NCBI RefSeq assembly: GCF_016758195.1
Contig: NZ_QYAC01000006.1
Location: forward strand, 248,001 to 312,000
Reading direction: 5' to 3'
From: Leucobacter chromiireducens subsp. solipictus
GTDB lineage: Bacteria; Actinomycetota; Actinomycetes; Actinomycetales; Microbacteriaceae
DNA: 64,000 nucleotides
Both the position numbers and the translations under genes were made by a program. This document shows, one piece after another, positions 15,399 to 24,436 of this stretch (the first letter of the stretch is position 1; each line of letters opens with the position of its first letter). The notes under the pieces are model-generated. The model was not told the origin of the DNA, searched no databases, and saw only the letters and a list, made by a program, of their open reading frames with translations.

Positions 15399-17440
15399 GT
15401 GGTCTCCTTCTCGCGGGCCCGGCGCACGGCTTCGCGCACGCCGTCGACGGCCCAGGGGTTCTGCAGGCTGGTGGTGTCGCCGAGCGGCTCGCCCTGCCAG
15501 AGCTGGGCGAGCAGGCGGCGCAGGATCTTGCCGGAGCGCGTCTTGGGCAGCTCGGGCACGCGCACGACGAATTTCGGCTTCGCGATCGGGCCGATGTCCG
15601 TGGCGACCTGCGCGCGCAGCGCCGCGTGGTCCGCGATGCCCGCGGCACCGTCCACGACAAAGGCGGCGACGGCCTGCCCGGTGACGGGGTCGAGCACGCC
15701 GGTGACGCCGGCCTCGCCCACGGTGGGGTGCGCCACGAGGGACGATTCGATCTCGATGGTGGAGAGGCGGTGCCCGGACACGTTCACGACGTCGTCCAGG
15801 CGTCCAAGGATCCAGAAGTTTCCGTCGGCGTCCACCGTCGCGCCGTCGCCGGCCACGTAGTAGCCGCCGTACGCGCCGTGCCCCGCGTACGGTGCCCAGT
15901 ACGAGTCGCGGTAGCGTTCGGGGTTGCCCCACACGGTGCGGGCCATGCCCGGCCAGGGGCGGCGCGCCACGAGAGTGCCGGATCGGCCCGGCGGCACGGG
16001 TGCGCCGTGTTCGTCGACCACCGCCATGTCGATGCCGGGCAGGGCGACCGTGGCGGATCCGGGTTTCAGCGTGGTGACCCCGGGGAGCGGCGCGATCATC
16101 GCGGCCCCGGTCTCGGACTGCCACCAGGTGTCGACCACGGGCACCTCGTCGCGGCCGAAGTTGCGGCGGAACCACACCCAGGCCTCCGGATTGATCGCCT
16201 CGCCCACGGTGCCGAGCAGGCGGATGGAGGAGAGGTCGTGCGTCGCGGGCAGCGCATCGCCGAACCAGGTCATGAGCGTGCGGATAAGCGTCGGGGCAGT
16301 GTAGTAGACGGTGACCCCGTAGCGTTCGATGATCTCCAGGTGACGCTCGCGGTGCGGAGCGTCCGGCGTGCCCTCGTAGATCACCTGGGTGAGCCCGTTC
16401 GACAGCGGCCCGTAGATTTCGTAGCTGTGCGCGGTCACCCACGCGAGATCCGCCGTGCACCAGTGCACGTCGTCGGCCTTCGCGTCGAAGTGGGCCCAGT
16501 GCGCCCAGCTCGTGTGCGTGAGATAGCCGCCCGCGGTGTGCACGAGGCCCTTCGGCGTGCCGGTGGTGCCGGAGGTGTAGATGATGAAGAGCGGGTGTTC
16601 CGCGGGGAACGGCGCGGGATCGTGGGTGTCCGCCTGCGTCTCGACCTGCTCGTGCCACCACACGTCGCGGCCCGCGGTCCACGGCACCGTTTGGCCGGTG
16701 CGGCGCACCACGAGCACGTGTTCGAGTGTGGGGACGTCGGCGGCGGCGAGGTCCGCGGTGGACTTCACCTCGACGGCTGCGCCCCGCCGGTACTGGCCGT
16801 CGCTCGTCACGAGCAGCTTCGCCCCGGTGTCGGTGAGCCGGAACCGGACGGCCTCCGCGGAGAAGCCGCCGAACACGAGCGAGTGCACGGCTCCGATTCG
16901 GGCGCAGGCAAGCGCGATCACGACGGTCTCGATGAGCACCGGCAGGTACACGACCACCCGGTCGCCCGGGACGATGCCGAGGGCGAGCAGGCCGTTCGCC
17001 GCCTGGGCGACGCGGCGCTGTAGCTCCGCGTAGCTCACCGACTCGCGGTCGCCAGGCTCGCCCTCGAAGTGCAGGGCGATCTTGTCGCCGCGGCCCGCGC
17101 GCACGTGGCGGTCCACGCAGTTCGCGGCAACGTTCAACGTGCCACCGTCGAACCAGCGCGCCTCCGGGATGCTCAGCCCCTCGGGGCCGGGGACGGGCGG
17201 CGACCAGGCGAGCGCCGTGTGCCAGGGCTCGCTCCACTCGAGGCGGGCCGCGGCGCGCTCCCAGAACGCGATCGGATCGGCCTCGGCCTCCGCGTAGCTT
17301 GCGGCGGTGACGTTTGCCTGCGCGGCGAAGGCGGCGGGGGCGGGGAAGCTCCGCGCTTCGCTCAGACGCGCTTCGCTCAGACGCGCTTCGCTCAGACGCG
17401 CTTCGCTCGGTCGTGCCTCACTCAGTCGTGGCTCGCTCAC
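15395..17440 (-). CDS. acs: Acetyl-CoA synthetase (AMP-forming)
   Basis: 681 aa from the GTG at 17440, chosen because it forms a GTGA overlap with the permease stop and has GCGGAGG five bases upstream. The adenylate-forming signatures are clear: YTSGTTGTPKGLVHT (P-loop), VDTWWQSETGA with the Trp that sets acetate-size specificity, YVAGDGA, and the acetylation/lysine motif PKTRSGKILRR near the C terminus. It activates acetate to acetyl-CoA in the cytoplasm. The N terminus carries four copies of a five-residue RLSEA repeat before the domain begins at FPAPAAF. It is embedded between a sulfonate-type transporter and metY, an unusual place; acetyl-CoA is needed to make O-acetylhomoserine, the MetY substrate. 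Confidence 0.93.
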   Translation of the reverse strand: MSEPRLSEARPSEARLSEARLSEARLSEARSFPAPAAFAAQANVTAASYAEAEADPIAFWERAAARLEWSEPWHTALAWSPPVPGPEGLSIPEARWFDGGTLNVAANCVDRHVRAGRGDKIALHFEGEPGDRESVSYAELQRRVAQAANGLLALGIVPGDRVVVYLPVLIETVVIALACARIGAVHSLVFGGFSAEAVRFRLTDTGAKLLVTSDGQYRRGAAVEVKSTADLAAADVPTLEHVLVVRRTGQTVPWTAGRDVWWHEQVETQADTHDPAPFPAEHPLFIIYTSGTTGTPKGLVHTAGGYLTHTSWAHWAHFDAKADDVHWCTADLAWVTAHSYEIYGPLSNGLTQVIYEGTPDAPHRERHLEIIERYGVTVYYTAPTLIRTLMTWFGDALPATHDLSSIRLLGTVGEAINPEAWVWFRRNFGRDEVPVVDTWWQSETGAAMIAPLPGVTTLKPGSATVALPGIDMAVVDEHGAPVPPGRSGTLVARRPWPGMARTVWGNPERYRDSYWAPYAGHGAYGGYYVAGDGATVDADGNFWILGRLDDVVNVSGHRLSTIEIESSLVAHPTVGEAGVTGVLDPVTGQAVAAFVVDGAAGIADHAALRAQVATDIGPIAKPKFVVRVPELPKTRSGKILRRLLAQLWQGEPLGDTTSLQNPWAVDGVREAVRRAREKETT
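17353..17436 (-). repeat. In-frame 15-bp tandem repeat at acs N terminus
   Basis: Three identical copies of a 15-bp unit (gcgcttcgctcagac on the plus strand) are followed by three diverged ones, encoding repeated RLSEA in the first 30 residues of the acetyl-CoA synthetase. Confidence 0.9.
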
Positions 17441-18285
17441 ATCCACCTCCGCAGCACGGCGCGTTCGAAGAGCACGAGGATCGCGTTGGTGATGGTGCCC
17501 AGCAGGGCGAGCAGCACGATGGCGAGCAGGATCCGGTCCACGCGGCCGGTCTGCTGGGAATCGTTGAGGAGCCAGCCGAGACCCATTGACGCGCCGAGCA
17601 GCTCGGCGGCGACGAGGAACAGCCACGCCTGCGCGAGGGCGAGGCGCAGCCCGGACACGACCGCGGGAACAACCGCGGGAAGCTGGACGGTGCGAAACAG
17701 CGGCCAGCCGCGCAGCCCGAAGGTGCGGCCCGCCTCGACGAGCTGCGGATCGACCTGGCGGAGGGCGTCGGCAACGGTGGTGTACACCGGGAAGAACGCG
17801 CCGATCGCGATGAGCGTGACCTTCGATTCCTCGCCGACCTGGAGCCACAGGATCAGTAGCGGCACCCACGCGAGCGACGGGACCGCGCGGATCGCGACGA
17901 GCAGCGGCGCGAACAGGATGTTGCCGACGCGGGACAGACCCACGATCGCCGCGAACGCGAGCGCGATGCCGGATCCCACGACGAAGCCGATGAAGACGCG
18001 CTGCACGGAGATCGCGATGTTCAGCCAGAGCTCGCCGCGCTGGATCAGCTCCGTGCCCGCCTCGACCACCGCCCAGGGCCCGGGCAACCGGTACGGCGGC
18101 ACGATCCCGCTGGCCGTGACGAACTGCCAGGCCAGCACGATGATGACGGGGACGACGAAGCCGCCCGCGATGCTCACCCAGGCGCGATCCCGCAGCGGGG
18201 TGGATGGGGCCGCCGACCCGGCACGCGCCGGTGCCCCGGGTGCCGATGCGATCGGACCCGGGGCGGCAATCGTGCCTTCGGTCAC
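17437..18285 (-). CDS. ssuC: ABC transporter permease, sulfonate/nitrate/taurine type
   Basis: 282 aa with six or so membrane segments after a 35-residue Ala/Pro-rich cytoplasmic N terminus. The EAA loop for contact with the ATPase reads EAGRTFGLRGWPLFRTVQLPAVVPAVVSGLRLALAQAW. This matches the SsuC/TauC/NrtB permease family (BPD_transp_1). The ATG overlaps the binding-protein stop and the TGA overlaps the acs GTG. The substrate class (aliphatic sulfonate, taurine or sulfate ester) is inferred from family and from the sulfhydrylase in the same operon; nitrate or thiamine-precursor transport would be the main alternatives. Confidence 0.88.
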   Translation of the reverse strand: MTEGTIAAPGPIASAPGAPARAGSAAPSTPLRDRAWVSIAGGFVVPVIIVLAWQFVTASGIVPPYRLPGPWAVVEAGTELIQRGELWLNIAISVQRVFIGFVVGSGIALAFAAIVGLSRVGNILFAPLLVAIRAVPSLAWVPLLILWLQVGEESKVTLIAIGAFFPVYTTVADALRQVDPQLVEAGRTFGLRGWPLFRTVQLPAVVPAVVSGLRLALAQAWLFLVAAELLGASMGLGWLLNDSQQTGRVDRILLAIVLLALLGTITNAILVLFERAVLRRWM

Positions 18286-19316
18286 TTCGTGGCCTGCTGC
18301 GCGAAGTCGGCGTGCACGATCGACGCGATCGCCTCGTCGAGCTTGGCCTGGCCGCCCGAGACGTCGCCCGACTCGGCGATGATGGGGGAAATCTGCTCCA
18401 GGACGCGAACCTGATCGTCGCCCGGCACGCCGGAAACGTCGAGGTTGGAGCGCTCCGCGATCACGGTCTGCGCGACGGCGAGATCGATCGAGGCGGCGTC
18501 CGCGAGGAGCTGCGCGGTCTCCTCGGGGTGCGCGAGCGCCCAGGCGCGTGCCTCCTCGTAGGCGTCCACGACGACCTGCGCGACGTCCGGGTGGTCACCG
18601 ATGAACTCTTCCGTCGCGTTGAGGAAGCCGTAGGTGTTGAAATCGACGTTGCGGTAGATGAGCTTCGCACCCGACTCCACCTCGGCGGCGGCCATGATCG
18701 GATCGAGTCCGCTCCACGCGGCCACGGACCCGCCCTCGAGCAGGGCACGGCCGTCGGCGTGCTGCACGTTCTGAATCTCGACGTCCGCGCTCGAGAGCCC
18801 GGCCTCCTCGAGCGCCTGCAGCAGGAAGAAGTAGGGATCGGTCCCCTTGGTCGCCGCAACGGACTGGCCAGCGAGGTCCGCAACCTTCGTGACCGAGCTG
18901 TCCCCGGGGACCACGATCGCCGACCACTCCGGCTGGGAGAACACGTCGATGACCTTGATGGGGGAGCCGTTCGCCCGAGCGAACAGCGCGGCCGATCCGG
19001 CGGTTGATCCGACGTCGATGGATCCGGAGCGCAGCAGCTCATTCGCCTTGTTGCTGCCAGCCGACTGGAGCCACTCGACCTCGACCGAGTCGCCGAGGGC
19101 ATCCTCGATGAGCCGCTGATCCTTCACGACGAGGCTCAGCGGATTGTAGGTGGCCCAGTCGATCGAGAGGGAATCGGTCGACCACTCGCCGGAGCTGGAT
19201 TCGGTGCCCCCCGAGGCGTTGCTGCTGCCCTCGCCCTGCACGCAGCCCGTGAGGGCGAGCGCGAGGGCACCGGCAGCGGCGACGGCGGGGATGATGCGGC
19301 GTGCGATGGTGCTCAT
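18282..19316 (-). CDS. ssuA: ABC transporter substrate-binding lipoprotein, sulfonate type
   Basis: 344 aa. A lipoprotein signal peptide (MSTIARRIIPAVAAAGALALALTGC, lipid-attached Cys at about 25) is followed by a Ser/Gly-rich spacer and an NMT1/SsuA-like periplasmic-binding fold: SIDWATYNPLSLVVKDQRLIEDAL, then VEWLQSAGSNKANELLRSGSIDVGSTAGSAALFARANGSPIKVIDVFSQPEWSAIVV. In Gram-positive bacteria it sits on the outer face of the membrane and delivers substrate to the permease. It overlaps ATPase and permease genes by ATGA at both ends. Confidence 0.88.
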   Translation of the reverse strand: MSTIARRIIPAVAAAGALALALTGCVQGEGSSNASGGTESSSGEWSTDSLSIDWATYNPLSLVVKDQRLIEDALGDSVEVEWLQSAGSNKANELLRSGSIDVGSTAGSAALFARANGSPIKVIDVFSQPEWSAIVVPGDSSVTKVADLAGQSVAATKGTDPYFFLLQALEEAGLSSADVEIQNVQHADGRALLEGGSVAAWSGLDPIMAAAEVESGAKLIYRNVDFNTYGFLNATEEFIGDHPDVAQVVVDAYEEARAWALAHPEETAQLLADAASIDLAVAQTVIAERSNLDVSGVPGDDQVRVLEQISPIIAESGDVSGGQAKLDEAIASIVHADFAQQATK

Positions 19317-20260
19317 GCGTACTCCTGTGTGGTGTGTTTGTGGACGCCCAGTCCGTCGAGGAGGGCGCTCCGGAGATCAGTGAACGTGCGCGCGCCGCGG
19401 TCGCGGGGGCGCGTGCCCGGCACGGGAACGAGCCGGGCGATGGAACCTGGGGCGGTCGGCAGTGCGGTGCTGGGTGCCGCCGCCGGAACCGTGAGCTCCG
19501 CCACTCGCGCGGATCCGAGGGCCCCCAAGCCGGAGGTGGATCCCAGCGCCACGATCTGCGCGCGCGGCCGTTCCGGCTCGGCCTCGGCGTCCATCAGATT
19601 GCGCAGCATCAGCACGTTGTCGGCGAGGTACAGCGCCTCTTCCACGTCGTGGGTGACGAGCACGACCGTGGTCGGCTGCGCGCGGTGGATGTCGAGGAGC
19701 AGATCGTGCATCTTCAGCCGGGTCAGCGCATCGAGCGCTCCGAACGGCTCATCGAGGAGGAGCACGCGGGGGCTCCGGGCGAGGGCGCGCGCCAGTGAGG
19801 CCCGCTGGGCCATGCCGCCCGAGACCTCCCGGGGACGCTGATCCGCCGCGTGGCTGAGCCCCACGAGATCCAGCAGTTCCGCGACGCGTGCCTTCGCTGC
19901 GCGCCCGCGGGTGCCGCGCGGCAGCCCGATCGCAACGTTCTGCGCGATCGTCCGCCACGGGAACAGGCGAGGCTCCTGGAACGCGATCGCCGTGGAATCA
20001 TCGTGCGCGCGGACCTCTTCGCCGTCGAGTGAGATCGCCCCCGCGGTGGGGGAGTCGAGGCCACCGATCAGGCGCAGCAGCGTGGACTTGCCGCACCCGG
20101 ATGGCCCGACGATCGTGAGGATGTCCCCGGCCGGCACCTCCAGCGTGACGTCGCGCAGCACGGTGCGGGCACCGTCGCGCGTCGGAAAGGTGCGCTCGAC
20201 GCGGTCGAGGCGCACTCGCCCCGCAGGGGACGCGCTCGGTGGAGCTGGGATCTCGGACAT
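19313..20260 (-). CDS. ssuB: ABC transporter ATP-binding protein, sulfonate type
   Basis: 315 aa. Walker A GPSGCGKST, Q-loop FQEPRLFPW, signature VSGGMAQRASLARAL and Walker B VLLLDEPFGALD, then the H-loop VTHDVEEALYLAD, all as in SsuB/TauB. The C-terminal 80 residues are extended and Ala/Pro/Arg-rich. It is the first gene of the six-gene coupled chain. The promoter should lie in 20261-20340; I see no sulfur-type riboswitch or clear operator there. Confidence 0.9.
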   Translation of the reverse strand: MSEIPAPPSASPAGRVRLDRVERTFPTRDGARTVLRDVTLEVPAGDILTIVGPSGCGKSTLLRLIGGLDSPTAGAISLDGEEVRAHDDSTAIAFQEPRLFPWRTIAQNVAIGLPRGTRGRAAKARVAELLDLVGLSHAADQRPREVSGGMAQRASLARALARSPRVLLLDEPFGALDALTRLKMHDLLLDIHRAQPTTVVLVTHDVEEALYLADNVLMLRNLMDAEAEPERPRAQIVALGSTSGLGALGSARVAELTVPAAAPSTALPTAPGSIARLVPVPGTRPRDRGARTFTDLRSALLDGLGVHKHTTQEYA

Positions 20261-20340
20261 AGTTGATAAGCGTGCCGGATGGCCCCGAAATGTGAAAAGT
20301 CGCCCGTAACATGCTGACGCATTTCTCGGTCAGGCACCGA

Positions 20341-20721
20341 CTACTCCTCATCGCAGGCGGCGAACGCTTGGCTCCGCAGCGGTCCCACGCTCCCGACCGC
20401 AATGACTTCGAGTCGGGGCAAGGTGCGCTCCGCGAGCTGATCGAGCGCGTAGCCCGTGCCGTCCGGGGTCGTGATGCCGAGGACGGGATCCCCGTCGTTG
20501 TTGAGTTCGCACGCGACGTCGCTGCTGTCGACCTCGAGCGGCCCGGCGTCGCCGAACTCTTCCCGGGTCACGTTCCCGGCGGTCGGGGAGGCTGTGCGCT
20601 CGGGCCCATCGGCGGGGAATGCCCCCGGGTCGAGGAGCCCGCAGCCGGTGAGAGATCCGGCGGTCGTGATCAGGCCGAGGCCGAGCCACAGTGTGCGGAA
20701 GGGACACCGGGAGTGAGTCAT
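20341..20721 (-). CDS. Small lipoprotein of unknown function
   Basis: About 126 aa from the ATG at 20721, which has AGGAGAC upstream; a longer frame opens at 20778. A signal peptide ends in the lipobox SLTGC (MTHSRCPFRTLWLGLGLITTAGSLTGC). The mature part is short and acidic, with one internal Cys (VACELNNDGDPV) that could pair with the Cys near the C terminus (FAACDEE). No domain is recognised. It lies 80 bases upstream of ssuB on the same strand but may be separate. It could be exported to the membrane face as a sensor or chaperone-like lipoprotein, but nothing in the sequence says which. Confidence 0.7.
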   Translation of the reverse strand: MTHSRCPFRTLWLGLGLITTAGSLTGCGLLDPGAFPADGPERTASPTAGNVTREEFGDAGPLEVDSSDVACELNNDGDPVLGITTPDGTGYALDQLAERTLPRLEVIAVGSVGPLRSQAFAACDEE

Positions 20722-20819
20722 CGCTGTGTCTCCTGGGCGTTCTGCGCGTATTTGGGACCCATCCCCGCCTTCGTGCACGGCAGCACGGGCGGGTGAGGAG
20801 GATCACGGGATGGGGCCGC

Positions 20820-22246
20820 CTACTGGGAGGCCGCGGAGGGATCGGTGCTGTCCACACGGGGAACCAGAAAGGTGCCCGCGAACGCGGCCAGGCAGGCACC
20901 GGCGGCACCGATCAGCCCCACCACGTAGTGCGGCGGTCCGGGTCCAGCGGGTGCCGCGGTGGCTGACAGCCAGACGCAGCAGGCCAGCACAATCACGGCA
21001 CCGAAGTGCTGGCTGGTCGCGATCATGCCCGAGGCAAATCCGGCGTCCTTCTCGGCAAGGTGTGCGGTGGCGAGGTGCGCGGATCCCGCGAGAATGAACG
21101 CGATTCCGCCACCGAAGAGCGCCGCGGCACCCGCCGCGACACCCGGGAGTCGCAGTGCGAACAATACCGCGGTCGCGGCGAGGCCGAGCGCTGACAGGGC
21201 GGTGCCGAGGCGCACTGCCCCGGCACCGCCAAGCCGCCGCTGCACGGTTGAGCTCAGCACCCCGGCAAGGAGCGTCGCCACCGAGAGCGGGAGGAACAGC
21301 ACTCCCGTCTGCAGGGGAGAACGCTCCTCGACGCGCTGCAACTGCAACGTCATGAAATAGAACGCCGACGACATGGCCCCGCCGCTCGCGAACATGACCA
21401 CCGATGCGGCGAGCACGGCGCGATGGGTGAAGAGCCGGAGCGGGATCAGCGGTCGCGTGGCACGGTGCTCAACACCAATGAACCAGCCGAGTGCGCCGAG
21501 GCAGGCGAGCGCGAACACGATGCCGGCAAGGGCGCCCCGGCGGTGAGGGCCACCGTGCCCTGCACGGCCAGAACGAGCGTGATCGCAAGAAGACAGCCGC
21601 CCGCGACATCGACCGCCCCCGCACCCCCGTGCCTGTCGGTGCCACTGCGACGCATCGGCCACAGCAGCAGCAGGATCACGACCGGCACATTGATGAGGAG
21701 CGCGAGCCGCCAGCTCGCTGCTTCGACCATGATGCCGCCGAGGAGTGCCCCCAGTGCGCCGCCTGATCCGCCGGCCGCGCCCCAGATCCCGAGCGCCCGG
21801 AGTCGATGGGACTGCTCAGGGAAACACTCGACGAGAAGAGCCAGATTTGCGCCCAGCACGGCCGCCGCGGCCAGTCCCTGGAGGAACCGTGCGCCTAGCA
21901 ACACGAGAGCGGTGGGTGCGAGGGCCCCGATCAGGGAGGCCAGGCCTAACGCCGCGAGCCCCCACGCAAGGATCCGCCTCCGGCCCAGGCTGTCCGCGAG
22001 CCGTCCCGAGAGCAGGAGAGCTGCCGCGAGTGCCGTGGTGTAGCTGTGGGAGATGTACGGGAGCGAGAGCTCGGTCATGCCCAATTCGGTGCCGATGTGG
22101 GGCGTCGCCACGCTGAGCACGGTCGTATCGAGAATGATCAGCACCTGGGACACCGCGCAGACGGCGAGCACGTGCGGCGGCGACATCGTACGCCTCGCCC
22201 CAGCGGACTTGGCGCGCAGCTGCGGAGTCCGGCTACGCCGCATCAT
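20820..22246 (-). pseudogene. MFS drug-type transporter, disrupted by a frameshift
   Basis: Two overlapping frames together spell a DHA2/EmrB-QacA-like major facilitator of about 475 residues. The N-terminal part starts at 22246 (or the second ATG two codons on, or MSPPHVL at about 22186) with the hallmark ILDTTVLSVATPHIGTELG, then GRLADSLGRRRIL and GARFLQG. The C-terminal part resumes as GALAGIVFALACLGALGWF and carries the remaining membrane spans to 20820. Near 21535-21538 a run of four C (G on the coding strand) needs one more base to restore ALTAGGALAG. So this is either a true pseudogene by a single-base deletion or a sequencing error. The start overlaps the end of the upstream oxidoreductase gene by about 14 bases, so the two were co-transcribed, perhaps an efflux pair. 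Confidence 0.8.
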
Positions 22247-23246
22247 GGTTCAAACGCACGACCACGTTGCCCCGAAACCCGCCGGCCCCCAGCTGCGCGA
22301 GCGCTGCAGGTGCTGCCTTGAGCCCGCCGGGTACCAGGGAGTGGGGGAACACGATTTCGCCGGTGGCCAGCCCGTCAGTGTAGTGCTTCAGCCACTGGGC
22401 GATCTGCTCGGGAGTGTGGAACGTGCTGAACGGCAGGATCCTGAGTTGCTTGCGAATCGCGGTCGCCAGGTCGAGTCGGGGACCAGCCGGGATCCCCGGT
22501 CCCGCGAACTGCTGCGCTAGGGTGCCGCACAACGCGATTCGGGCACCCGGACCGGCAGCCTCGATCGCGTGCTCGAACTGACGACCGCCCACTGTGTCGA
22601 AGCACACCGAGTACCCGGTGGGCGCCGCATCACGCAGACGGTCGATGAAGTCGGGGTCCCGGTAGTTGCAGGCCGTGTCGAAGCCCAGTTCCTCGACGAG
22701 CCACCGGCATTTATCGTCGGTTCCGGCGCTCCCCACGACGCGCGCCGCGCCGAGCCGGCGAGCGATCTGCCCGGCCAGGGAGCCGACTCCGCCGGCCGCT
22801 CCGGAGACGAACACTGTGTCGCCCGCGTGGACCTGAGCTATGTCGGCAATGCCGTGGTAGGCGGTTGGCCCTTGGCAGAGCAGTACCTCCGGTCGTCCCC
22901 GCAGCTCGCTGGGGACCGGGGTGAGTTCCTCCGCAGGCGCGACGAAGGCACTGCGCCAGCCGCGCATCGATTGCACGGGGTCACCGGCGGCGAACTCAGC
23001 GGACCGGCTCTCGAGCACCACACCCACGGCTGGCCCCCAGAGCGGTTCCGCGAGTGGGTAGGGCGGCATCGGGAGATCCGCGCCCCGCATCAGTTCGACC
23101 ATGACCGCGGTGAGCTGCATCGCGGTGTTGCGGACACTGACTTCCCCCTCGCGGAGCGGTGGCAGGGGAGCCACGTTGCGCGCAAAGTCGTCGCTCCGGG
23201 GCAGGGACACGGGGCGACGGGCCAGGACAAACTGCTCGGCGATCAT
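22233..23246 (-). CDS. Zinc-independent MDR-family NADP-dependent oxidoreductase
   Basis: 337 aa from the ATG at 23246; upstream frame extension has no family match. It belongs to the medium-chain dehydrogenase/reductase superfamily, in the branch of quinone/2-alkenal/curcumin reductases (YfmJ/CurA-like): QAxT-like FVLARRPVSLPRSDDFA start, PTAYHGIADIAQVHAGDTVFVSG, cofactor loop SGAAGGVGSLAGQIARRLGA and GSAGTDDKC, then CFDTVGG. No catalytic or structural zinc Cys pattern is present. It reduces activated double bonds or quinones with NAD(P)H. It diverges from a WYL regulator 94 bases away and precedes a frameshifted MFS transporter, suggesting a small electrophile or drug-response unit controlled by that regulator. 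Confidence 0.85.
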   Translation of the reverse strand: MIAEQFVLARRPVSLPRSDDFARNVAPLPPLREGEVSVRNTAMQLTAVMVELMRGADLPMPPYPLAEPLWGPAVGVVLESRSAEFAAGDPVQSMRGWRSAFVAPAEELTPVPSELRGRPEVLLCQGPTAYHGIADIAQVHAGDTVFVSGAAGGVGSLAGQIARRLGAARVVGSAGTDDKCRWLVEELGFDTACNYRDPDFIDRLRDAAPTGYSVCFDTVGGRQFEHAIEAAGPGARIALCGTLAQQFAGPGIPAGPRLDLATAIRKQLRILPFSTFHTPEQIAQWLKHYTDGLATGEIVFPHSLVPGGLKAAPAALAQLGAGGFRGNVVVRLNHDAA

Positions 23247-23340
23247 TGTGGGGTCCTCTCGGCGTAGTGGCAGAAATCGCCAGTACAGTACCGAGAGACG
23301 ACGACATTGACTGTCGGGATTCGTTTTTAGGGTGAACTGC

Positions 23341-24354
23341 ATGGCTGCACATCTCGGGCGGGCGCTGGAAATCCTCGACGCGCTCCAACGCGCACGCGAG
23401 CATCTCCCAGCAGTGGTGCTTGCCGACCGGATCCGGAGCACCACCCGCACGGTGGAGCGCATCGTGAGGGAACTGCGTGACCTCGGATTCGGTATCGAAT
23501 CCATGCCCGGGCCCCACGGGGGCTATCGGCTGGGCCCGGGAACACGCGTCTCACCGTTGCTCCCCAGTGAGAACGAGATCATCGCGCTGCTCGCGGCGCT
23601 GCGCTCGGCAGCCTTTCTCGGCCTCGAAGAAACGGACATCGATCACTCCGAGCTCGCAGAGAAACTCCTGCGAATGCTTCCGGAACGGCACCGCACAGCC
23701 GCCGGGGACCTGAGCCAGTACGTGGCGGCCTATCGTTCGCCGGCCCCGAAAACCTCCGCCCGGGTGCTGCGGGAACTCGGGAAATGCTGTCGGCTCAGAA
23801 CCGTCGTCGCTATCGACCCCGACGGAGACCAGCTAGAATCCTCGCGAGCGACCCACACTCCGACACGAACGCTCGAACCCCACCGGATCGTGCAGAACGA
23901 GTACCTCTGGTATCTCATCGCGTGGGATCGGGACGCCCGGGCCTGGGTGAGACTGCGCGTTGACCGGATCCGAGGACTCCGCCCACTGTCGCACCGCTTC
24001 GTGCAGCGGGAGATCCCCGATGACGACGTTGCCGCGTTCACGGTCAACGCCATCGCGACGGTGCCCTACGCATGCCGCGTCGAAGCGGTGTTCGCCGCTT
24101 CCGCCGAGGAACTCGCGGGGCGTTTCCCGCCGGACGCGGTGCACATTGAGCCGATCAATGCGGAACGCTGTGTGGTCCACACGGGTGCGGAGACCGTTGA
24201 GGCGGTTGCGGTGTACCTGCTGGCTCCTGGGGTACCGTTCACCATTCGCTCCCCGGTCGCGCTCCGGCATTGGCTGCGCGAGGTCGCTCGGCGACTCGAC
24301 GCGGCGGGCCGCGACTGCCCGCCAGGGGGAGACCCGGGAGTGGGGGGCGGGTGA
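23341..24354 (+). CDS. HTH and WYL-domain transcriptional regulator
   Basis: 337 aa from the ATG at 23341 (GTG at 23332 is also possible). An N-terminal winged helix (residues 5-60, LADRIRSTTRTVERIVRELRDLGFGIE, then GGYRLGPGT) is followed by a WYL domain in the second half, VVAIDPDGDQ, then EPHRIVQNEYLWYLIAWDRDARAWVRLRVDRI, and a WCX C-terminal extension. WYL proteins are ligand-sensing regulators, often of stress or catabolic genes. It diverges from the oxidoreductase-MFS pair and most likely regulates that pair. It converges on the IclR genes. Confidence 0.88.
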   Translation: MAAHLGRALEILDALQRAREHLPAVVLADRIRSTTRTVERIVRELRDLGFGIESMPGPHGGYRLGPGTRVSPLLPSENEIIALLAALRSAAFLGLEETDIDHSELAEKLLRMLPERHRTAAGDLSQYVAAYRSPAPKTSARVLRELGKCCRLRTVVAIDPDGDQLESSRATHTPTRTLEPHRIVQNEYLWYLIAWDRDARAWVRLRVDRIRGLRPLSHRFVQREIPDDDVAAFTVNAIATVPYACRVEAVFAASAEELAGRFPPDAVHIEPINAERCVVHTGAETVEAVAVYLLAPGVPFTIRSPVALRHWLREVARRLDAAGRDCPPGGDPGVGGG

Positions 24355-24436
24355 CCGGCGTCTGGCGTCTGGGGGCAAAAGTCTATTCGTAGCCGTGTAT
24401 CGAATACCGGTGGTTGCATCTACGTTGCTTGGGATA

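Noticed and set aside
15395..17440. Sulfoacetate-CoA ligase instead of acetyl-CoA synthetase
   Set aside because: The TWWQSETG segment with its Trp matches acetate-specific Acs; nothing indicates a sulfonate substrate beyond context.
20261..20340. SAM or S-box riboswitch before the sulfonate operon
   Set aside because: No match to known SAM riboswitch cores is visible in the 80-base leader; I see no strong structured element.
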